Part shown: positions 36,185-48,829 of the stretch, in pieces
Numbering within the stretch: position 1 is the first letter of the stretch
Layout: each line of letters opens with the position of its first letter
Source of the DNA: Hydractinia symbiolongicarpus
Lineage: Eukaryota; Cnidaria; Hydrozoa; Anthoathecata; Hydractiniidae
Reading direction: 5' to 3'
Length of the DNA: 64,000 nucleotides
Assembly (NCBI RefSeq): GCF_029227915.1
Contig: NC_079886.1
Span: forward strand, 17,584,501-17,648,500
The notes under the pieces: generated by a model
Told to the model about the DNA's origin: nothing
The model's database searches: none
The model's input: only the letters and a program-made list of their open reading frames with translations
Program-made: the position numbers and the translations under genes

Positions 36185-36719
36185 ATGTCCCATCACATAG
36201 CTTGTTTGAGCTACAATCAACCACAAAATTTCTTTTCTCTGTTGACAATTTTATGCAAAAACCAAGAACTAAAAGCATACACCAGTGCAACTCAAGTCAT
36301 AGAATCGGACTTCCTATTTTCTAATGACCGTACAATCGTATGGTACTCCTTGAGGTGGTTCCCTTTGCTTATGGAAATTGGCTTGAATTTTATCTTCCCA
36401 TTCTTTCAATTTAGCATTTATATAACGTTCTTTCTTCACACCTGGATTGGTGAAATAAGCCCCGTTTTACCATTCAACTTTTTTCAAAATTTTCTCATAT
36501 TTTTCTAAACATTCAGGATAGTCACCCAGATCGAACGACATGGTGAACGCTGATTTCTCGCTGTATTGAGAGGCACCCTGAGAAAAGATGTATTTTTGGT
36601 GTTTTTAATAGCAACGGGGATAGGTTGCCGTCTTGGTCATGATAACCAATCATAAACCGCTCATCTTTACCCTTGTTTGCTGGAATTGACTCACTCACCA
36701 CTAGGTTTTCAAGGTTCAC
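36185..36719 (-). pseudogene. decayed ORF resembling a large-DNA-virus protein family
   Basis: The minus strand from 36719 downward contains NLENLVVSES, a DERFMIGYHDQDGN segment and LLLKTPKIHLFS, then continues in shifted frames with recognisable charged blocks. The 'P.L.KTP......G' pattern resembles the DUF5871-type proteins of large DNA viruses and related endogenous elements; this is from memory of the family and is tentative. At least two frame breaks are seen, so it is not functional. Confidence 0.4.
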
Positions 36720-36977
36720 ATCTTTAATTTTGTACAGTATGACATTACTGTAAATTTCTTTTGATTTAGTAATTCATGATAAAAATGCCATATTCATGAT
36801 AAAAATGCCAACATAATATTTTACCTTCCACCACAAGTTTTTATCCACATTTGCAACTATCATATTCATCAAGTAGACATTCACAATCATCACAATGTTC
36901 CTTCATCGTTTTATTTTACGGTTCCTCTAAGCCATAAAGTACATTGAATCAATACATTACAATTCTAAATCGCTAAC

Positions 36978-38080
36978 CCAATCCCTTAGTGTAGCAAGAC
37001 CCTTCTTTCCAAATTCAGAAACCCAACCTTTTAGTTTTTCAATCAGTTCCTTATCTTCTTCATTGATTCTCAGGAGGGCCAGAGCCAATACTTACATAGA
37101 GACTACGGCACTGATAAAAAATACACCGAACATATCTTTAATTATTCCCAATGATGATTTGCTACTCATTTTATTATATGCGCCATCCTCTTTTTATTTT
37201 TTGTTCAATTCTCGTGCATGTTTTCATATCCAGGAAATAATCAGAAACATATGCGACCATAGAGGTATCCTTGTCAATGATTTTATTGCACATGTTCTTA
37301 CACTTGAATCTGTCCGGAATAAACGGGAGTATAAGGGGCTTTTTGTCTGATGCTTTATTACACATTTCCTTGGTCTTGAGATTATTTGGAACGTACCTGT
37401 TCCCTTTCAACTACTTCATTACACATTTCCTGCGTCTTGAAATGATCCGGAACATGCCCGAGTGCTTTGCTGCATATTTCCAGCGTCTTGAGATTATTCG
37501 AAACGTGCTTGGGGATATGGGGCGCTTGGGCGCACATGTCCTTGATTTGATCCAGAACATTCCCAATCATCCTGGGTTCTTTTTCAGTTATATTGTTGTA
37601 CATTTCTTGTGTCTTAAATCGATCCGGGACATATCTGAGCCAAAGAAGCCAGTGATCAACCACCTTATTGCATATTTCCTGAGTCTTGAAGTCATCTGGA
37701 ATATCTTGAAATCACCAACTCATATTTATTTATTATATATTTTCGTATCAATATTTCTTGAATAGATCTGGAACATACTCGAACACCTCGGGATCCTCTT
37801 TAATTGCTTTATTACACATTTCGTGGTTCTTAAATCGATCTGGAATATACTTGACTCAAAGGGCATGTGCCATTACTTGAGCAAGGATATTTCTGAACCA
37901 ACTACTCATGCGTCTGTTAAAATTCTGGATTAAGATACTCGAACAAACGGACAGAAAATTTTGAATTAGAGGATTTCCCTGATTCAACTTGCGCATGATG
38001 GCGTCACACTCTGTCGAATACTGGTGAAGGTTTAGCGCATGCGCCGATATTTTTCGGATGACGTCATTTTTTTCGTACAT
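36978..38080 (-). pseudogene. decayed tandem-repeat protein (DUF4116-like)
   Basis: The minus strand repeats a module of about 33-36 residues, VPDxFKTQEMCNxxxEKxP, for example VPDRFKTQEMYNN, LKTLEICSKALGHVPDHFKT and LKTKEMCNKASDKKP. It is broken by stops and shifts, and ends in a helical ELIEKLKGWVSEFGKKG segment near 37000. Such repeats are found in DUF4116-type proteins of bacteria, viruses and eukaryotes. It lies just upstream, in transcript sense, of the previous fragment, so both may come from one inserted element. Confidence 0.5.
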
Positions 38081-38823
38081 GCACAGATGGGTCAGGGGGG
38101 GAGATATTTTAGAAAAGTCAGGTGTACAAGGAGTGTTTTTTGTGAAATATTTATACTGTTAACAGTTTGATTGACGTGTGCCAGAACATAGAAATATATA
38201 TCTCTGTAGTTAAGAGCAAATTTATTCCTAGAAAATATTTTCTGAAATAATTTGTTTTACACACTTTTTTAGAAAATTATATTTAAATTGACTGTATATA
38301 AAGATATAAAGATTGACTAAGCATCAAAATTGATCACGTAACTTTTTATTTAATAATTATTTAGATATTTTGCTGTTTTGCTTTCATGTGCGCTAGTTAT
38401 GCTTAACACTTTAGATAATTGGATCTTTTATGTTTATCCACATATAGCTTAAATTTGAATAAATATCTTAACAATATGTTAATATTTTTTTCTGTGTCTC
38501 AACCTTACCCTTACAAATACCTACTGTTTATGATATCATAAAACCTGTTTTGGATATCTGTATTGCAAAGAAAGTTATGGCTACTACGATTATATGTATA
38601 TTTAGTAATATTCATGCAATTATATTTTTTAATATTCCAGAAAGACAATCAGCAATCTAATGATTATTGTGTTTATACATTTTGACAGCCTCGTCGAAAT
38701 GTTCGCCTTAACCCAGTCTGGAGACAAAGTGGGTTACTATTCCTGTGGGTTGAAACACTGGAGATTTCCACATAGCACGAGTTGTGCATACTTGACACAG
38801 TTTTAATCTGATATTTTGTTATT

Positions 38824-38971
38824 ACTAGTCGTTAGCCCGTTGAAAAATGCACGGGTTCGCTCGTCCTTTTTATACCGCATTGCGTGCGTCTCGCTACCTG
38901 CGCAGTTAAGCTACCATTTTGCGTGACAAACAGACGGACGGACAGACGTATACGGGTATTATAACATCGAT
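38824..38971 (+). mobile_element. dispersed element copy E (short)
   Basis: Matches copy A almost throughout (CGTTAGCCCGTTGAAAAATG...ACCATTTTGCGTGAC), but the GACG tract is only GACGGACGGACAGACG. It ends GTATACGGGTATTATAACAT. It shows what the unit looks like before microsatellite expansion. Confidence 0.75.
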
Positions 38972-38974
38972 AAA

Positions 38975-41600
38975 ACCCTGTTAATTTTATTTAGTATGTT
39001 TTTTGGGAAGTTGTATTTATTGCTGATGTATATGAGAAAAAATGACATACGGTACAAATAATTTTATTTTCATTAACAATAACCATAACGTGAGAAAAAC
39101 GTCCGCCAAACCTTTTGTTTGTAAAACTTTTGTGCACAAAATTATAGTTTTGTCACGCGGAGAAATTTTTTGAATATTAACAAATACTTAATTCTTCAAT
39201 CAATGAAAATACACTGACAATATTATCAGAATCAAATTGATTCGAAAGTAAGAGTTATTTTAGTCAATTTGACTCTACGGACGAGTATTGCAGAAATGAC
39301 ACTGAGAGAGTATTTACATTAAAATGACACTGAAAAAGAGTATTTTCCAAATGACACTGAAAAAAGAGTCGGTATAGGCACTGTAAAAAATGACTCCAGA
39401 AAAGTAGTCATTATGATCCAGTAAAACGAGTATTTTCCGAATAACACTGAAAAAAGAGTCGGTATAGGCACTGTCAAAATGACTCCAGAAGAGGATTCAC
39501 TTGGAACCGGCAAAGCGAGTCATTTTGTTGGGGAATTTCAAAGAATAAAACAACTTCTCTTGTATGAAAAATGTTACTTTCTTTATAAAAATATTAATTA
39601 TTTGGAACAATTGTTAAGTAAATATTTATAATACATTAATATAACATTTAAAAAAAAAAATTTAGCGCATTAACTGTTAGATTTGACATCGCTAAGATTA
39701 GTATTGCAGATAAAATTAGGATTGAACTCATACCCTTTTGCAATACCAAATGTCCTTAAAGTTCTTTTTTTTAAGAATAACGCTTGTAAAGACATGAAAT
39801 TTTGACAATTGTCAGTCTCAAGATCGGAATTTCAAAATTTCTTCAAAATAGCGTTTGGGAAAATATTAATTTGCATGTAGAGATGCTTCTAGAATTCGAA
39901 ACTTTTTTCCTAAACATTATGATCATCTACAAACGTAGTAATAAAACAGCTTGTAGCCTAGATATATAATGGGTGATATTATAAAATAACAATCATGTTT
40001 TTTTTAGGTCCATATAACATGAATCAGGATGGCTTTTGGGTAAACTATGTGCAATTTGGTATTTTGCACACCAAAACATGTGTAAACCGATTCCATCTGC
40101 AACAGAAATGTATAGAAAACAACTCAGAAAAGTTCTGCATTTTGCGCAATTCTCGAGGTTCTATTTGCAAACTTTAGTTCGGAAACCAATGTCTTCCCTC
40201 AAGGTAGCTAAATAACTTTAACTACTCACACGAGAATCCCTAACAGTTGCGTACTCCTCTACAATGCGAGGCTATTTACTAATAACTGTCGTTAGTATTT
40301 TTTCGTACTGCTAAAAGGATGGATGACCAAATGTTAGTACAATAAAAACAGATATTAAGTAAAACATTTAAATTACAACATAACCACAATGACTTCCATT
40401 CCTCCAATTATTATTGTTGGGGGTGTCACATCATGATAGCAAAAACAATTATTTTCTACAGCACAATTTGAAGCATTCGACTATAACTTACTAAGTGTAT
40501 TTGGTACATTTATCAAATGAACTTCTGAATATCAATGTGAAATCTCCAACTTTCATTTTTTTTCTTTTTCATGCATTTTCAACACAATCAGTCTTGGTAG
40601 GCACTCATTTTTTAATAAAAACGGAGATGGCCACCTTTTCAAAACGGGTGTGTCCAGTGCCTTATCTATCCCATTGAAGAATGTCATAGCATTTAAGTCT
40701 AAAGTATCCCAAAATTAGCACAGTTTACCGAATTAATATATATTAATATTGTGTGCGTGTGTGCAAAAAAATTGCTTGCTTGATTTAAAAATTCAAAGAT
40801 ATCCAGTTGTAAACACAAGCTGTCTTATTGAAAGAGTATATACCCCCTAGTACCCCTAGTAGTAACCAACAAGAAGTTTAAGGGATGGGGGGAGGGACTT
40901 ACTACTCCTACCAAACAAATCTGGAACCATTTATGAAACTAAAGGTAGGGAAGTGGCACATAGAAGAAAGAAATAATAATAAGCTGGTGTAGTGAGTCTC
41001 TTTATAGCGCTAAAGCTAGCTAGCCTCTAGCCGAATTTCTTATTATTTCTAGCTAGCTATACATAACCAATGTTGGAGCTCTACCTAGCAAGCTGAAACA
41101 TCTAAAGAATAACAAAGACATCTAAGGGAATTCAAGACAGTTGCGGAAAAGATTTAAAAAGAGCGTGGCTAGCTAGCTATAGCTAACTGGGCATCTTGTA
41201 TTTTTATAAAACATCACATCTTATTATTAAAAAATAAAAGAGGCAACTATTTTACTGTTTGACGAAATTTTTAACCCATGAAGCATAACACAAAAACAAT
41301 GAAACAATAGAACTACAAAAAATTTATCCTCTTCCTTTGTTCACCTCCAACCTAGCGTCAAACTCCTTGTTCCGTTTTGGGCTCCAATTCTTACATTCAG
41401 ATTTAGGCGCCAATTTCCAGATTGGGGAACCTTGATCCAACCTTGATCCAGGAGCTGTTTACTTTTTTTTATAAAATGGGGCCGACTTTGTATAACAAAG
41501 TAGACAAAGAACATATCTTGTGATCATTTTATGTGCTGGTAATTGGTTCCCAAGTAGGAAAAAAGTTTTGATCTTAATGGCGACTACAAAACGGTTTACT
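38975..41600. other. non-coding stretch
   Basis: No gene supported. A unit of about 90 bp with GAGTATTTTCCRAATRACACTG is repeated twice (39340-39510). AT-rich elsewhere, with GCTAGC clusters near 41020-41180. Confidence 0.5.
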
Positions 41601-41607
41601 AGGCAAC

Positions 41608-42069
41608 ATGTACTGTAAAATTTGTGAGCTTGAAATTGCACGACATCTCAAGAAGAAACACATACAGAGTCACATAGATGGACAAAAGGTAAAGTGCGAC
41701 GACTGCGAGAAGAACTTTAGAGGAAAGTAGGAACTAAAACATCACTAAAATACCAAACATAAAGGGATTAACCTGAAGTGCGACAAATGTGACAAAACAT
41801 TTAGTAGTATTCTGGTTTCTGACACTATAAAATTAAAGAGTCATGTTTCCACTTTGACAAAACCTATACCGGAAAAACTTGTAATCAATGAAATGATGGC
41901 AAGGCTTATATTGGCAAAGTTTTTCTTGGAAAACCATAAAAGAGAACAACATGGCGATGAAAATTGGCATGCTTTCAATGTTAAAAGTTATTTGTTTATA
42001 AGTCGAACCTGTCGCGTCATTAACCAAATCATTGTAATGGTAGAAAAAGGAAAGGTATATATTTGTATT
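41608..42069 (+). pseudogene. broken C2H2 zinc-finger gene
   Basis: From an ATG at 41608 the frame reads MYCKICELEIARHLKKKH, then KVKCDDCEKNFRGK, a stop, ELKHH, a stop, NTKHKGINLKCDKCDKTFSS. These are C..C...F......H...H zinc fingers, interrupted twice in frame. Downstream the frame is open to 42069 but has no further finger. Possibly a retrocopy or an element-borne finger gene. Confidence 0.6.
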
Positions 42070-42349
42070 TAGTGTTCACCTATAGGATATTTTAGCTCAA
42101 AAAAATAACTTACAACGACAGCAACTGGCATTTTACAACACACAATGTAAACCTATAAAAATATTACTGTAGCATTTGAGCTTAATGTTAAGCATTTTGT
42201 GGTGTTCTCAAACTAGATATATTGTTATAGCGTACGGTGGTACAATTTCGCCATAGGTAACTACACTGTTCGTCACCCAGAAGTAAAATCTATTCACACC
42301 GTTTTTTAAAAAAAATGGGTGTATATACTGTCTTTAAAATTCCATTTAT

Positions 42350-42605
42350 CGTTATGTATTTATGTATATATACAATTCTATTTGAAATATATACTGCACG
42401 TTTAAAGTTCAATTTGTTTCGTAGATTATTTATGTAATATATACAATTCTATTTAAAATATATACTGCACGTTTAAAGTTCAATTTGTTTCGTAAATTAT
42501 TTATGTAATATATACAATTCTATTTAAAATATATACTGCACGTTTAAAGTTCAATTTGTTTCGTAAATTATTTATGTAATATATACAATTCTATTTAATA
42601 TATAT
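42350..42605. repeat. 71-bp tandem repeat, about 3.5 units
   Basis: TACAATTCTATTTRAAATAT...GTTTCGTAAATTATTTATGT repeats with anchors at 42371, 42442, 42513 and 42584. Confidence 0.93.
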
Positions 42606-43182
42606 TTTGTCTATTTGCTTGCATTGTATTTAAAAATAACACCGTTTGACATGTAGAGATCGTTCCTTAAAAACTATGTTCCACATCAACACATTTTTGT
42701 TCTCGTTCAGTATCCCTGTAAAAAAACTTGGCTTAGATTTTAAATCGTTAGGTAAATAAATTCTCAAGAATTTAAAATTTATTATCTGCAAGCATATAAT
42801 TACACCCATCAATACAAGTAAAAACACGATAAATATATATATGAATAAATATACGATATAAATAAATGATAAAACAGATTCCATATATGTCAATTTGGTC
42901 ATTTAAAGAAGGTCCTGTGACGTAATCTAATGAGCTTCAAGTATTTTAGGTTTTCTTGTTTCCTTAGGAGCTATTGTAAGGATTGACCATTAAATTTGTG
43001 CTCAAGAGTGCTTTAAAGGCTCAGATGTTTCATGCTGCCATTGTTTTCTTATCAACGTAGAGTGACGTTTCGTCTAATTTCTGCACAAATTTATTTCCGT
43101 TCATTTTAACACAATTCTTATAACTTCAAGCAATAGGCAAAATTAGGTAGATTGGTGATATTACGAGGTCGTATTAATGACG

Positions 43183-43325
43183 TTACATCAAAATCCTTAT
43201 GCGCACGTCAAAATCATTTTGCGAACATCAAAATCCTTATGTACACATCAAAATCTTTATGTGCACATCAAAATCTGTTTGCGAACATCAAAATCCTTAT
43301 GCGCACGTCAAAATCATTATGAGAA
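43183..43325. repeat. 20-bp tandem repeat, seven units
   Basis: Units of the form ACATCAAAATCCTTATGCGC follow each other at 20-bp steps with a few substitutions. The open frame across it is an artefact. Confidence 0.9.
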
Positions 43326-44095
43326 AATAAAAATTAACAATGTCTCCAGCTTTGAAATGACCCCCTCTTGGATTAAAAAATGTCCCTCATAAACGCGTCA
43401 TTGGAATGAGGGAAAAGATAAACACTGTTAACAGAGTCATTACGACTCGCTACGAGGTTCATTGCGAAATAACTCTTTACTGTGATCATTTTGACTCTGC
43501 TTAAATTTTCGATGTATGATGTGTTTTTGTTCTGTTTGTCCTAGTGATAATCAAATATTTGCCAAGGTATGGTAATCCTTTGTTTTCTCTGAAAACAGTT
43601 TTGTTTTATAAACATTTAACACTTGCTTAATCTGTTAGACGTTGGAGAGAAGGATACGTTATAACTGATTTGAAGCTCTTTAAGAAAGTCTTTAACAAAA
43701 TTGCAGCAAATATGTCATTATCATCATTTCTTTCAAAGGTAAGGAAATTTCTCGGCAAAATTAGTGTGCAAAATAATCAATGTGTCAATCTCCAAGAGGG
43801 GAATACTTCCTAAATCAAAGTACAGTAATATCTTGATTCCACTTTTATTCATCTAAGCACAGTTATTCTAACGTCAATTTGGATTGAGATTTGGGATTTT
43901 TTAAGATTAAGAAGTATTACAGAATGTTTTTTGCTTACATCAACAATTTTATTAGAGGCATAATTTGAGAATGAAAAGAACACACCTAATTTACCCGCAC
44001 TGGGTAAAGAATTTAGCCCCAGACCCCCAGATTCAAATTTAATCAAACTTAGCACACTTTAAGTACGTCCTGAAAAAAAAAATGGCAAAAAAAAT

Positions 44096-44200
44096 CCTTG
44101 CTTATGTCAGCACTTTTTCTGTGACGTCATCGAAGGCTTGAAATTTGTCTAATTTAGTATACTATAAAATTCATTTATTTACGTTCTAGAACGAACTACA
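44096..44200 (+). repeat. dispersed repeat fragment (partner at 54608)
   Basis: GCTTATGTCAGCACTTTTTCTGTGACGTCATCGA here pairs with a diverged copy at 54608-54715, both ending GTTCTAGARCGA. Confidence 0.6.
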
Positions 44201-44209
44201 GACATAAGC

Positions 44210-46480
44210 TCATCTGTTATGTCACTATTATATTAAGAATTATAACAATAAATAATAAATAGAATAGTATGTTCAAATAAAAAAAAAAAAAAAGTCATGT
44301 TTTTTTTAACAAAATAAGCGCGCATTCAATTAAAAAAACAAACAAACAAACAAACAAACCAAAAAAAACCCACATCGTTTAGACGTGTAAAGGACAACTT
44401 TTCAAAAGCCTGCTTTTACGCGTCTTTCCCTAAACCACAACAAAACGAGTTTTAAATGCATTATAAAGTCGTGATCGATTTAAAAGTTTATAAGACGTCT
44501 AAAAGACGTCGAATACCTGCGCGTCTTTTAAAAACGGAGAACAGTCCTTACTTATAATTCTAAAAAACGCCTGGTGCTGGCTGGGAGGTGTAGTCACATT
44601 AACGATATAGGATATCAAAAAAATGCCTAAAAATTTACCTTCTAAAAAGTTTCCTGCCTCAATTTAACTAAAATACAGGCTGTCCACCTCGTAATATTAT
44701 GGCCAAAACCTTTGGTACATTGGTTTTCAACAAATCTACTCATTATTTCTCAGAAATAACTTCAGCAATTTTGTTAAAAAAACTATTAAATCACAAAAAT
44801 ATTTGAAATTTTTCAAGAGGATTAGTAAAAAAATGTTTAAGGAACGCATTTACATGATTTTGATACTCTGCCTACAGATATTAAATTGCTTACCGCTATC
44901 TTAGATTCATTACAGTATGGTTTTGCAAGGATTTAATAGACATAGAGTCCAAAAAATTTAAACTATCATCATAGTTCCTGAGTTCCTGAGTTCCTGAATT
45001 TAGTCATTTTTGGGCACTCTGTTAAACCTTTTTTAAAAAACATTTCAATTTTTACAAAGACACAAGTGCAGAAACCATAAAACTCAAATCACTTGATTGA
45101 AATAATTCTAAAAGGGCCTAAATAAAACATGTTCTAGGTTTCAGGCCAAATGTTTTATCCAGTCCAGAAAAATTGGGTGCGATTTTGCAGCACCGTGGTA
45201 GAGTATTCAACCTCAAATTACGCTTATAAAGATAGGGAGAAAAGTCTATTAAAAGCAACAAAATACCTTAGCAAAGCTAAGGACTGTAGTGAATATACAC
45301 ATTTTTGACAAAATTACCCACGTAGATATCTATTTGTCGTTGGGGCGAAACAAGATCTTAAACCGTAATACTATTTTGCTATGTTTACATCAAATTTTTA
45401 TTTTGGGGATCACATTCATTATAACTTTGTACACAACACATTAATTTTACCCACATGCAGTTTTCTGCATTAAAGTTTGATTTTGCATGTTTTAAATTCA
45501 GTGACCATTTAGAGATTGAAATGACAATAAGATAAACCCCGAAATGATTTCATTTTGCATCAATACAAAACCACTTCTCAATCCTCTTAAAAAAAATTTT
45601 TATGCTAAACACAACAAATTTAATTTTCATTTATTAGTCTTTTTGCAAAAAAACTTTATTTAGCTATAACAATGACCGATATGTGCATCCATGAATTAGT
45701 CCTATAGCAATAACAAAAAACTCATACCTGGCTAGCTATATATTCCAAAGTAATATTTTTTTTAAATAAATAAGTTTGTTGCACCAGAAATATTTTGACC
45801 ATTTTGTTAATATTATATAGCCTAACATGTACAGTAATACATAATCTTACTTTAGCTAGTATTACAATATGAGGTGTACGTTTTTTCTTTCTGTGGAAGT
45901 ACTAGTCTAGCTTAGACAGATACACCATACAAGTTTGCACTGGTTTGGCATAAATATTTCTTCTCGATAAGCTATAACACGATGTTGCTATATTTACCAA
46001 GAATAATTATCAATACAGGCAAGATATAATTATTTCTGTCACACACTGGATGTGTGGAATTTCGGCAGCCTTTCACCGTTTTCATGTAGTGCCCTAAAAA
46101 ATAGTCTAAAAATGTAAGAACCCGAGTTATTTGCCAGGAGCAAAAGGCTATTGCACGAGCTTGCAGGCTATTTATTTTTTGGGGATTATGGTTTAAGTTA
46201 AAATGTTGCCTACAAATATAAAAATATTCCGTCGTCGTTTTAAAAAGAAGAAAAATTGTTAGTTGTCTGATGTTACACGTGTGCCGAAACTGCGTTCATT
46301 TTATTTATATTTCACTATGGTAACGCTAAAATTAGCAATATAGAAAAATGTCGCTTCAGAAGTATGTCTTAATTAAGCTGGCAATGATCTGTGAAAACCT
46401 ATTACACTCGATTAAAAAACTGTTTGAATAATTTAATTATTCAATCAATCGAAAATCAAGTAAAGAAAAGCATATAACTC
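44210..46480. other. intergenic stretch upstream of the first paralogue
   Basis: AT-rich. It holds an A-rich run with a short (AAAC)n at about 44333-44360, GTTCCTGAG repeated three times near 44975, and nothing coding. Any promoter of the 46487 gene should lie in its last few hundred bases; no motif is assigned. Confidence 0.5.
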
Positions 46481-46486
46481 TAGATT

Positions 46487-48817
46487 ATGGGAAATGTTGT
46501 CGTGAAAACATCCAAACCAGTGAATAAGATCGCGAAAGAAATTTATCGCTCAAAGGAAGAACGGATAGAACCAGTTCAGGAGTTTACAGTTAAAAAAAAC
46601 ACCTGAAGAGGAGTACACGCTTGAAGATATTTCTTCGGATTCATGCGAGATTAAAAGTTCGAATGCAGCAAGAGAGATTGAAATTTGTTGTAAACATCTA
46701 GTTTGCTGTAATTTTCGTGGTCAAACCAACTTAGATGACAAGGAGGTAGTATATTTTATCTAGCTAATCTCTCTTTAATAAGAAGAAATTAACAAAAATT
46801 TCTCACGTACTGGTTTTTGGGGGTATTATGTCCTTTTACTCATATGCAACTCCTATGCAAGCGTTAAAGTTGTGTGGTGAAAATACGTCTAAGCACATTT
46901 CATGTCATTTTATTGTTTACATTACCTACATATAATTTTATTTTTCTAATGTTTTTATACGTTTCTTGTGTATTTTTACTTTTAACAAGTTGACTTCTTC
47001 TTTTTAAAAAATGTTAATATAGATGGAAATAGACCGCACCAAATACATCAAGTTTGACGAATTTCTTAATTTTGCCTAAATTTTTTATATATTCATTCGG
47101 CGAAGAAATTTGAAGCACTCTTTCTTGTGACAGCTTCTGAAGGAAGAGAGTTTGTGATAAAATAAAGTGGATCATTATTTTGATTTTCATTTTTGATTGT
47201 TTGTTTGAAAAAAACAAATCACACAAGAATAAGTACTTTTATTTCTCCGACGCACTACAATTACGGATTTTTTGTGTGCCGAGATGGTATAATATTAAGA
47301 AACCAAGCGACTTTAGAATATATTTAATGCAAGTCTCCTTGTATCAATGTAAAGACATAACTAAATCCTTGTAGATTCTACTCTTAAATAGAGGTTGTTT
47401 TTTATAGCTACCCTGGTAGCTGCTACGTTTCCAATAGTTGCGTATGTCTAGTCCACCTGAAAATGATTAAAAGTTGTTGTTTTTTATAGGTACTAGGCTG
47501 AGTTGTGACAGACGGGGGAAATATCCCAAAACATTACATTTTTTCTGTTAACTAAGTAACTCTCTTCGTTATAGTCCACAGATCATTGTCAAATCAAAAC
47601 AAAATTAAACTTGGGCTTTTATCTGAAGCTACTGGACCGAGTAATACGAGAAACTGAACCGGTAAATTTTACTGGTGACGATGAGGAATACATACAATTA
47701 ATCAATATGGTAGCTGTAAGAAGAAAAAGGAAAGGAGAAACGACAAAAGAATGCTTTGAACGATTGCAGCGCGAGAATAAACGTTTTGTCAAAATTTATC
47801 GTGCAAGAGGAAGTAAGGCCTCAGATATGTTTTTCTAGTCTACCAGAATTTTGTAGAAACCATACTGTAGTGCTTCTCTGTCTTCCTAATCGTATTTGAA
47901 TTAGACTAGGTTTTGTCTGTTATCAACAAATTCACAACTTTTGTTAAAGGACTTCGTTTCCTTGTTGATTGTCATTATAGGATACATATATTCTGCTAAA
48001 ATCGTTTCAAAGCATTTTTTACTGACGCTTGTCAGACTTTCGTAGCCGATAATTATTAAAAGGCACAATTTAAGTTGTTAGCAAAATCTCTACAAAACTG
48101 TTCAAGTATTCTCTCGCTTTCATCCAAATGCATGTCAATTAGGTCATTATCAGTTTTATGTAGCTGTGTACAACTATTTTTAAATACCTGTTACTGTTTA
48201 GAAAAATCAGAAAAAATGAATACTAAACAATACTGGGGAACACGCCAACAGTTACTTGCTGGAAAGGTAATTGCTGACTGGGTGGATGTTGAAGGGGGAC
48301 CATTAGACCCAATTTTTGGTGTTCTTCTACAACCAAACGCAGGTACTTTAAGTTCTGTTTTATGCTACTAAGCCATATTCTAAAATACTCTGTTTTTCTG
48401 GTCAATATATTTACGGCGTACCTTCCTAAACCGTGTTCAGATTAGGAGTGGTGAACGAGACATTTTTTTAGTTTCTTCTCTACTTCCCCCGTGATATCGT
48501 TCGACAGTTTAATCAGATCTCATCCTTTTTTAGGTCGCGTTGGACCAGGAGATACAGGACTCATACATAAAGCCCTTTTTGATCAAACAGGACATATGGC
48601 TTACCACTCTGCTGCTCATGATGGATTTGGATATCTCTATATATCGCATGGTGTGGGGCCCGGATATGATTATTTAGACCGAGAAGTATTAGACAATGGT
48701 AATTGTATGGCAGGCCAATTTACAGGAATCGAATTTTGGGTAAAAGTGTTAAAGGAACGCGATGTTACAATTAATTTACCTGGTCTCGAAAATGCAGCAA
48801 AAATTATGAAATTATAA
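46487..48817 (+). CDS. four-exon putative N-myristoylated GPGD/AAHD protein, copy 1
   Basis: Exons 46487-46745, 47575-47812, 48202-48342 and 48534-48817, all with GT/AG sites and agreeing phases, give about 300 residues. The protein starts MGNVVVKTSK, an N-myristoylation-type start with a basic stretch. Exon 1 carries an acidic LEDISSDSCEI block. Exon 2 carries LDRVIRETEPVNF and a basic MVAVRRKRKGETTKECFERL. Exon 3 has YWGTRQQLLAGKVIADWVDV. Exon 4 has GRVGPGDTG, SAAHDGFGYLY and GVGPGYDYL. I do not recognise a named family. GPG plus a downstream His-Asp recalls phospholipase A2-type active sites, but this is only a resemblance. Exon 1 has one extra base in an A8 run (46592-46599), which breaks the frame unless it is a sequence error. 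Confidence 0.7.
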
Positions 48818-48829
48818 CTGGCAATTTGC

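Noticed and set aside
37063-37765. Plus-strand hydrophobic ORFs, a possible membrane protein
   Set aside because: The minus strand of the same DNA shows the KTQEMCN-type repeat; the plus-strand frames are its antisense.
43177-43392. 71-residue ORF as a small gene
   Set aside because: Consists almost wholly of the 20-bp tandem repeat.
45170-45230. tRNA-like stretch (TGGTAGAGTATTCAACCTC)
   Set aside because: No cloverleaf arms could be drawn and the T-loop consensus is missing.
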